A DNA stretch of 64,000 bases from Flavobacteriaceae bacterium (GTDB lineage: Bacteria; Bacteroidota; Bacteroidia; Flavobacteriales; Flavobacteriaceae), in the NCBI GenBank assembly GCA_031277535.1, contig JAITMD010000016.1, forward strand, positions 1-64,000, read 5' to 3'. This document shows positions 63,030-64,000 of this stretch, piece by piece; position 1 is the stretch's first letter; each line of letters begins with the position of its first letter. Both the position numbers and the translations under genes were made by a program. The notes under the pieces were generated by a model. It did no database searches, was not told the origin of the DNA, and worked only from the letters and a program-made list of their open reading frames with translations.

Positions 63030-63080
63030 AGGCAAATGAGGGCATAAATGATCAAATGAGGTCATAAGAGTCAGGATAGA
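63030..63080. repeat. Partial dispersed repeat tail (CAAATGAGGGCATAA twice)
   Basis: GCAAATGAGGGCATAAATGATCAAATGAGGTCATAA contains two near-identical units; the first matches the tail of copy 1 of the dispersed repeat near 25704-25719. The rest of the 62988-63190 gap is AT-rich and unremarkable. Confidence 0.5.
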
Positions 63081-63190
63081 AAAAAAGATTTGGAATATAG
63101 AATAGTTTTGATTCAGAAAGATAAAGCAAGAGGGTAGCTACCGAGCAATATCAGAGTTTTAATTATTAATTATTTTAAATTTTAGAAATC

Positions 63191-63820
63191 ATGGCAGAAA
63201 TTAAAAAAGGTATTTTAGGAAGAGTACAAGGAAAAGTAGGAACAGTAGTAGGGGTAAATTGGAGAGGTAAAAATATTTTGCGCAGTTTACCTACACGAAA
63301 AAAGAATGCACCAGTATCAGAAAAACAGTTGAAACAACGTGCTAAGTTTAAATTGATGATTGATTTTTTGAACCCACTTCGCCAATTGACAAGTAAGTAT
63401 TTTGGAGAGTATCAAGGAACAAAATCACGTACAAACTTAGCAGTGTCTTACCAGTTAAAAGAGGCCATTGTAGAAACAGCAAAAGGAATTGAAATAGACT
63501 ATTCTAAAGTTGTATTGACCAAAGGGGCGTTACCTGCTGCAATGGTAACTCTTAGTAAGTTGGAACAAGATAAACTTACGATTACTTGGCAGTCTGATGC
63601 AGGAAAAGGATTGGCAAACGCAACTGATCAGTTGACAGTAGTGGTGTACAACACAGATAAAAAAACGTTTCATGTACTGGTAGGTAAAGCAGATAGAACA
63701 AAAGAAACAATTACAGAAAGTTTGCCAACAGGCTGGACAAAGAACCTTCAAGTTTGGATGGTGTGGATCAATGATAAAGAGAAGCTAAATAGTACAAGTA
63801 CTTATTTGGGTGCTTTTTAA
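63191..63820 (+). CDS. DUF6266 family protein
   Basis: A 209-aa protein with the DUF6266 opening MAEIKKGILGRVQGKVGTVVGVNWRGKNILRSLPTRKKNAPVSEKQLKQRAKF, then a beta-rich C-terminal half (LSKLEQDKLTITWQSDAGKG, LQVWMVWINDKEKLNSTSTYLGAF). No signal peptide. These proteins are frequent, often multicopy, in Flavobacteriia; the N-terminus resembles histone-like or virion-like basic segments, but no function is known. Confidence 0.85.
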   Translation: MAEIKKGILGRVQGKVGTVVGVNWRGKNILRSLPTRKKNAPVSEKQLKQRAKFKLMIDFLNPLRQLTSKYFGEYQGTKSRTNLAVSYQLKEAIVETAKGIEIDYSKVVLTKGALPAAMVTLSKLEQDKLTITWQSDAGKGLANATDQLTVVVYNTDKKTFHVLVGKADRTKETITESLPTGWTKNLQVWMVWINDKEKLNSTSTYLGAF

Positions 63821-63845
63821 ACAATTGGTTTTTGAAAGAAGTAGA

Positions 63846-63880
63846 CAAAGAGTAAACAGCAATGTTTGCTCTTTGTTGTT
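63846..63880 (+). terminator. Terminator-like hairpin after the DUF6266 gene
   Basis: A 13-bp stem with one G-U pair (CAAAGAGTAAACA, 63846-63858, with 63863-63875). The T tract after it is interrupted (TTGTTTAT). The remaining bases to 64000 show no gene. Confidence 0.6.
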
Positions 63881-64000
63881 TATAGTGTATTAAGTAGTAG
63901 AACTATTGAAAGTGTTGATTTTTAGAGAAGGTTAGCAATAGTTTTAATGTAAAATTAGATATGGTTTTTATTTTTATTCGAAAGACTATTAATTTTTTGT

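Noticed and set aside
54339..64000. Accessory region considered as an intact prophage
   Set aside because: No integrase, terminase, portal, capsid or tail genes are visible; only repressor, replication-type and lysis-like genes are present.

Overview
The window looks like chromosomal DNA of a Bacteroidota, family Flavobacteriaceae, and most resembles Myroides. This is inference from AT-rich DNA, Bacteroidetes-type promoters (TAnnTTTG at -7), many 'CSS'-type lipoproteins, a DnaE with a fused proofreading exonuclease, DUF6266/DUF5675/DUF4465/DUF5074-type proteins and A-rich ribosome binding sites. The first 121 bases are homopolymer-rich (T15 then C21) and may be a contig-edge artefact or a variable tract.

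Layout. 0.1-8.8 kb: two secreted DUF4369/thioredoxin-like paralogs (one without its CxxC), a lipoprotein, a NUDIX hydrolase, then a two-gene defence-like unit: an AvcD-type anti-phage dCTP deaminase and a 74-aa protein carrying a sliding-clamp-binding pentapeptide. 9.0-21.4 kb: a large minus-strand methionine regulon, metY-metB-metX-thrA-(repeat)-metZ-metH-metF, headed by a leader with two short Met-codon-rich peptides, each followed by an intrinsic terminator and each with an alternative antiterminator pairing. It reads as a tandem ribosome-mediated attenuator and is the most striking regulatory structure here. 21.4-34 kb: housekeeping genes (trmN6, cytochrome c, rimM-rpsP, dnaE, trxA, tRNA-Asp, transporter), one unlisted 51-aa gene and a possible small RNA.

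35.2-42.5 kb: a cobalamin riboswitch followed by btuB, a BtuG-like propeller lipoprotein, another surface lipoprotein and two tandem DUF4465 lipoproteins. This is a vitamin B12 capture operon, which fits the B12-dependent MetH of the methionine operon. 42.5-48.4 kb: DUF456, a flippase-like protein, ruvC (non-ATG start), hemW, a cyclase, two YjbR/MmcQ paralogs and a GNAT gene broken by one in-frame stop. 48.4-54 kb: eight consecutive secreted proteins built from one or two TonB C-terminal-like domains but without membrane anchor, plus a decayed ninth copy.

54-64 kb: an accessory region. It holds a DUF5675 protein with two small overlapping membrane proteins (lysis-cassette-like), a CI/S24-type repressor with a perfect 24-bp operator palindrome, a divergent replication-type pair (winged-helix-like protein plus DnaC-like ATPase), an Imm30-like immunity protein, three secreted YwqK/MORN-type repeat proteins and a DUF6266 protein. 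No integrase, structural phage gene, insertion sequence or CRISPR array was seen. All identifications were made by eye from sequence motifs; no database search was run.
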